From assembly GCF_040954835.1 (NCBI RefSeq), contig NC_090706.1, forward strand, positions 33,799,148 to 33,863,147: a DNA stretch of 64,000 bases, given 5' to 3'. Both the position numbers and the translations under genes were made by a program. The stretch comes from Lepisosteus oculatus (lineage: Eukaryota > Chordata > Actinopteri > Semionotiformes > Lepisosteidae). Shown in pieces: positions 62,401-64,000 of the stretch. The number at the start of each line of letters is the position of its first letter. The stretch's first letter is position 1. A model generated the notes under the pieces. It was given only the letters and a program-made list of their open reading frames with translations. It was not told where the DNA came from and searched no databases.

Positions 62401-63284
62401 CATAGATGCCAAGTATGCCATCTTCAAAGGAATGGCAAATTCAGTATTTTAGAAAGACGGAAGACAAATGAAACTGTACTAATGACTACTTACAGTAAGG
62501 AAAAAAATCCTATTCAAAAATACTCTTACGGGTATAAAAGAAAAACTCCCCTATCAATTTTGCTTTCTTCCATACTTTAAGCCAATTTGGCAAAAATGTC
62601 CCCCCATGTCCACCCTGGGCTAAAGGGTACTCACCAGTCCTCAGGCTTGACTGCATCAGGGTCTGGGATCTTGGGCCTCTCATCCCAGTCTTCAGGCTTC
62701 CTGTCATCAGGATCTTCAATCTCGGCAGGGGGGTTGACTGCAGGGCTCACGTCATTCAGGAGATTCCCACTATTTACGACTGTCTGGTCGATGAGGATCT
62801 CAAAGCTGTTGTCTGGGTTCAGCACTAGACAAAGCCGACACAAATACTGAATCTTGCAACACTGCAACAAAAGCTACAGTCAATAAGACTCATACTGTGA
62901 ACTGCCTAAGTGGTCTGCACACCACACAGTGGCTCCGAAGGGGAGGCAGACCCAGGGACAACTATCTTTCAGTATTGGACTTTTCTACATTCTTCATGTG
63001 TGCACTACGAGAAACCTTTCACGCAACAAACACAAAATTGCACGAGCTGGATTACTTCACTCATTCTAAGAGCAGGCATGAAAAGCCATACCCAGGGTGT
63101 AAAGGTGGGTCTTCTTATCAGTGTAGTAGGTGCGGAGGTCTGCGTCAGGTTTCTTGGCATGCTTCTCCTCATACTCTCCTGTTTTGGGGTTCTTGTGGCG
63201 GAAGATGAAGTGCAGCTTGTAGTCCTCTCCACATTTGTCAGGCCCAAACATAATGGTGTATGGGGTCTTATCCACAAACTGATC
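56349..63284 (-). CDS. canx: Calnexin, 3' nine coding exons (partial gene)
   Basis: Calnexin is a type I ER membrane lectin chaperone that holds monoglucosylated glycoproteins for folding with ERp57. Nine exons join in frame as 63284-63092, 62824-62635, 62198-62085, 60990-60834, 60678-60463, 58521-58402, 57967-57820, 57085-56991 and 56405-56349, giving 429 residues and a stop. In order they encode the end of the lectin domain ([19 protein letters not shown]), the P-domain with KPEDW-type and NPNYKGKW-type repeats, the Cys pair of [10 protein letters not shown], the return lectin strand with GLELWSM, one membrane helix ending in a palmitoylatable Cys-Cys, an acidic cytosolic tail, and the [11 protein letters not shown]-retention end. 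The signal peptide and first lectin exons are missing because they lie beyond the window edge. All junctions are GT..AG and phases agree. Calmegin is the only close alternative; the tail and the maml1 neighbour favour calnexin. Confidence 0.96.
56991..57085 (-). CDS. canx: canx exon: Glu-rich cytosolic tail
   Basis: 95 nt. It encodes an acidic, low-complexity stretch ([10 protein letters not shown], then a run of Glu, ending DADKTAK). Donor GTAGCT. It joins in phase with the last exon. Confidence 0.88.
57820..57967 (-). CDS. canx: canx exon: acidic cytosolic tail with 24-bp tandem repeat
   Basis: 148 nt. It opens with [19 protein letters not shown], like the mammalian start of the tail, and then has about three copies of an eight-residue unit EEEEKEDG encoded by near-identical 24-bp repeats. 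Confidence 0.93.
58402..58521 (-). CDS. canx: canx exon: transmembrane helix
   Basis: 120 nt, exactly 40 codons. A hydrophobic helix ([20 protein letters not shown]) is followed by CCSGK. The Cys-Cys pair corresponds to the palmitoylation site known in mammalian calnexin. Confidence 0.95.
59700..60330 (-). pseudogene. LINE (L2/CR1-like) reverse-transcriptase remnant
   Basis: In the canx intron between the membrane exon and the lectin-return exon. Minus-strand translation gives [19 protein letters not shown] (family form SQHGFxKGRSCLTNL), YLDIRRLL (family form YLDFxKAFD) and [13 protein letters not shown] (family form GVPQGSVLGPLLF), in the order of a LINE RT. Frameshifts separate the blocks. 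Confidence 0.75.
60463..60678 (-). CDS. canx: canx exon: last P-domain repeat and return lectin strand
   Basis: 216 nt, phase 0 at both ends. It encodes [23 protein letters not shown] (with the Glu that contacts glucose in the family) and DIFFDNF, and ends at KKAAEGAAE just before the membrane exon. Confidence 0.95.
60834..60990 (-). CDS. canx: canx exon: P-domain tip, Cys pair, type-2 repeats
   Basis: 157 nt. It encodes the [11 protein letters not shown] segment, [10 protein letters not shown] with the conserved disulfide Cys pair, and the [18 protein letters not shown] type-2 repeats that form the ERp57-binding arm tip. Confidence 0.95.
61371..61680 (+). repeat. Deu-type SINE, diverged, copy 4
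   Basis: In a canx intron. The 5S-like head reads GATCTCAGAGACTAAGCAAG near 61411, and the core contains GAATGAGAAGGTAAACCGAC, then CCATGGCACATTGTACGAAC and AGGGGTGTCAAACC, matching the Deu-core block order. Confidence 0.7.
62085..62198 (-). CDS. canx: canx exon: P-domain type-1 repeats
   Basis: 114 nt. It encodes [20 protein letters not shown] followed by the DDEPEY segment, almost the same as the mammalian protein. The Trp codon is split at both ends, as expected for these exchangeable repeat exons. Confidence 0.95.
62635..62824 (-). CDS. canx: canx exon: end of lectin domain and start of P-domain
   Basis: 190 nt. It begins with [14 protein letters not shown] and runs into [18 protein letters not shown], the first type-1 P-domain repeats. 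It ends inside a Trp codon (TG|G) with donor GTGAGT; the acceptor is an unusual but valid GTCTAG. Confidence 0.95.
63092..63284 (-). CDS. canx: canx exon: lectin domain ([12 protein letters not shown]...)
   Basis: 193 nt. Acceptor TACAG and donor GTATGG flank the exon. It carries the sugar-contacting Tyr and Met of PYTIM, the Cys of DKCGED and YEEKHAK. It enters in phase 0 and leaves one base over. More than 700 bp of intron follow up to the window end with no further calnexin exon visible. Confidence 0.95.
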
Positions 63285-64000
63285 CTGTATACAGACATTT
63301 AAAAAAAACCGAATTACACATTGGACAAACATTTATATGCAAATGCTGATTTCTTGCAGCTGTTAACATTTCAGTGCACGCTATAATATAAACTGAATTA
63401 TAGAGCTTGTCACTCTAGTCTGTTATCCAAATGAGAGAAACCTCCTATTTGTATTTAAGGAAGAAGATTATTCTTGGTTTTTTTTCTTTCAAGCTAACTT
63501 GTAACCACAGATCTATGATAAAGAGGAGCTGAAGCCCCAAAGTTTTGCAGGTAACAACCATCCACCACTAAGCATTTGCCCTGTTACATGTTTTTTAAGC
63601 TAATGAAACTAGTGCTTTGCACATACTCTACAGTTGGCTATTAAAATCAGATGTAAACTTACTTTCTAAGTATAAATACAGTAGTTTCATTGGTGCTGCT
63701 CACCAACAGCTATTCTTGTGACCGTACTCCTACAAATGACTTAAAAACATGAAACAGCAGCAACACAATCTGCCTGTGCAGTATCTTATGCATTACTGTC
63801 TCACTCATGGGATTCAATCCACAACAAGTTTGAGCTCCTTCAAGAGCACTGATGGGCACTTACAGCAGTGTTACCCCACAGGACCTACAGAAAACTTGGG
63901 GAAGCATGTTACAGATGAGCTTCTGCCAGTATTGGCAGATGTAATGTCTGTCTCACTAGTGTACCGTTAATGCTGGACACTAGTGCACTTTGATTAATGT
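63285..64000. other. canx: canx intron running off the window
   Basis: No calnexin exon is visible between the lectin exon and the window end, so the upstream exon (ending near the conserved ELNL segment) must lie beyond 64000. Confidence 0.6.

Noticed and set aside
1-64000. A gene cluster acting as one biochemical system
   Set aside because: The four genes have unrelated roles and the order matches old vertebrate synteny, so no new multigene system is supported.

Overview
The window looks like nuclear DNA of a ray-finned fish. It has large AT-rich introns with GT..AG splice sites, sparse coding exons and many vertebrate retroelement remnants: 5S-rRNA-headed SINEs with a Deu-like core, tRNA-derived SINEs, L2/CR1-type LINE pieces, Penelope-type pieces and Tc1/mariner copies. 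The repeat types fit a gar, bowfin, sturgeon or early-branching teleost, but that is inference; the sequence does not fix the species.

All four protein-coding genes lie on the minus strand. Read in transcription order, from high to low coordinates, they are: canx (calnexin; nine 3' coding exons, 56349-63284, with the N-terminal exons beyond position 64000); maml1 (mastermind-like 1; five coding exons, 30581-50034, complete, about 1009 residues); ltc4s (leukotriene C4 synthase; five exons, 15786-24164, complete, 149 residues); and an intronless Chibby-family gene (10458-10976). The CANX-MAML1-LTC4S order and orientation match human 5q35.3, so the block is an ancient vertebrate synteny group. 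Human CBY3 is also in that neighbourhood but sits next to CANX, whereas the Chibby gene here lies beyond ltc4s.

The genes do not form one pathway. Calnexin is an ER lectin chaperone. MAML1 is the nuclear Notch co-activator. LTC4S is an ER/nuclear-envelope integral enzyme of eicosanoid synthesis. Chibby-family proteins act at the ciliary base and in beta-catenin control. Their linkage is historical rather than operon-like.

Layout: 1-10457, gene-poor with a Tc1-like remnant, a Deu-type SINE and a tRNA-type SINE; 10458-10976, Chibby-like gene; 10977-15785, spacer with SINE and LINE remnants and a hammerhead-ribozyme-like hairpin; 15786-24164, ltc4s, with a Penelope-like remnant in intron 3 and a Deu-SINE in intron 1; 24165-30580, spacer with a Tc1 remnant and a SINE; 30581-50034, maml1, whose 9.8-kb first intron holds an almost intact-length but dead Tc1 element, a CCAAT/TATA cluster and a solo Penelope end fragment; 50035-56348, maml1 upstream region and canx 3' region, with a third Deu-SINE; 56349-64000, canx with a LINE reverse-transcriptase remnant and a fourth Deu-SINE in introns.

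I found no CRISPR array, operon, prokaryotic feature or convincing new multigene system. The most unusual items are the hammerhead-like element at 13205-13266, the related Penelope-type ends at about 18.7 kb and 48.7 kb (the latter inside near-perfect 15-bp direct repeats), and the single-exon Chibby gene whose stop codon overlaps an AATAAA.
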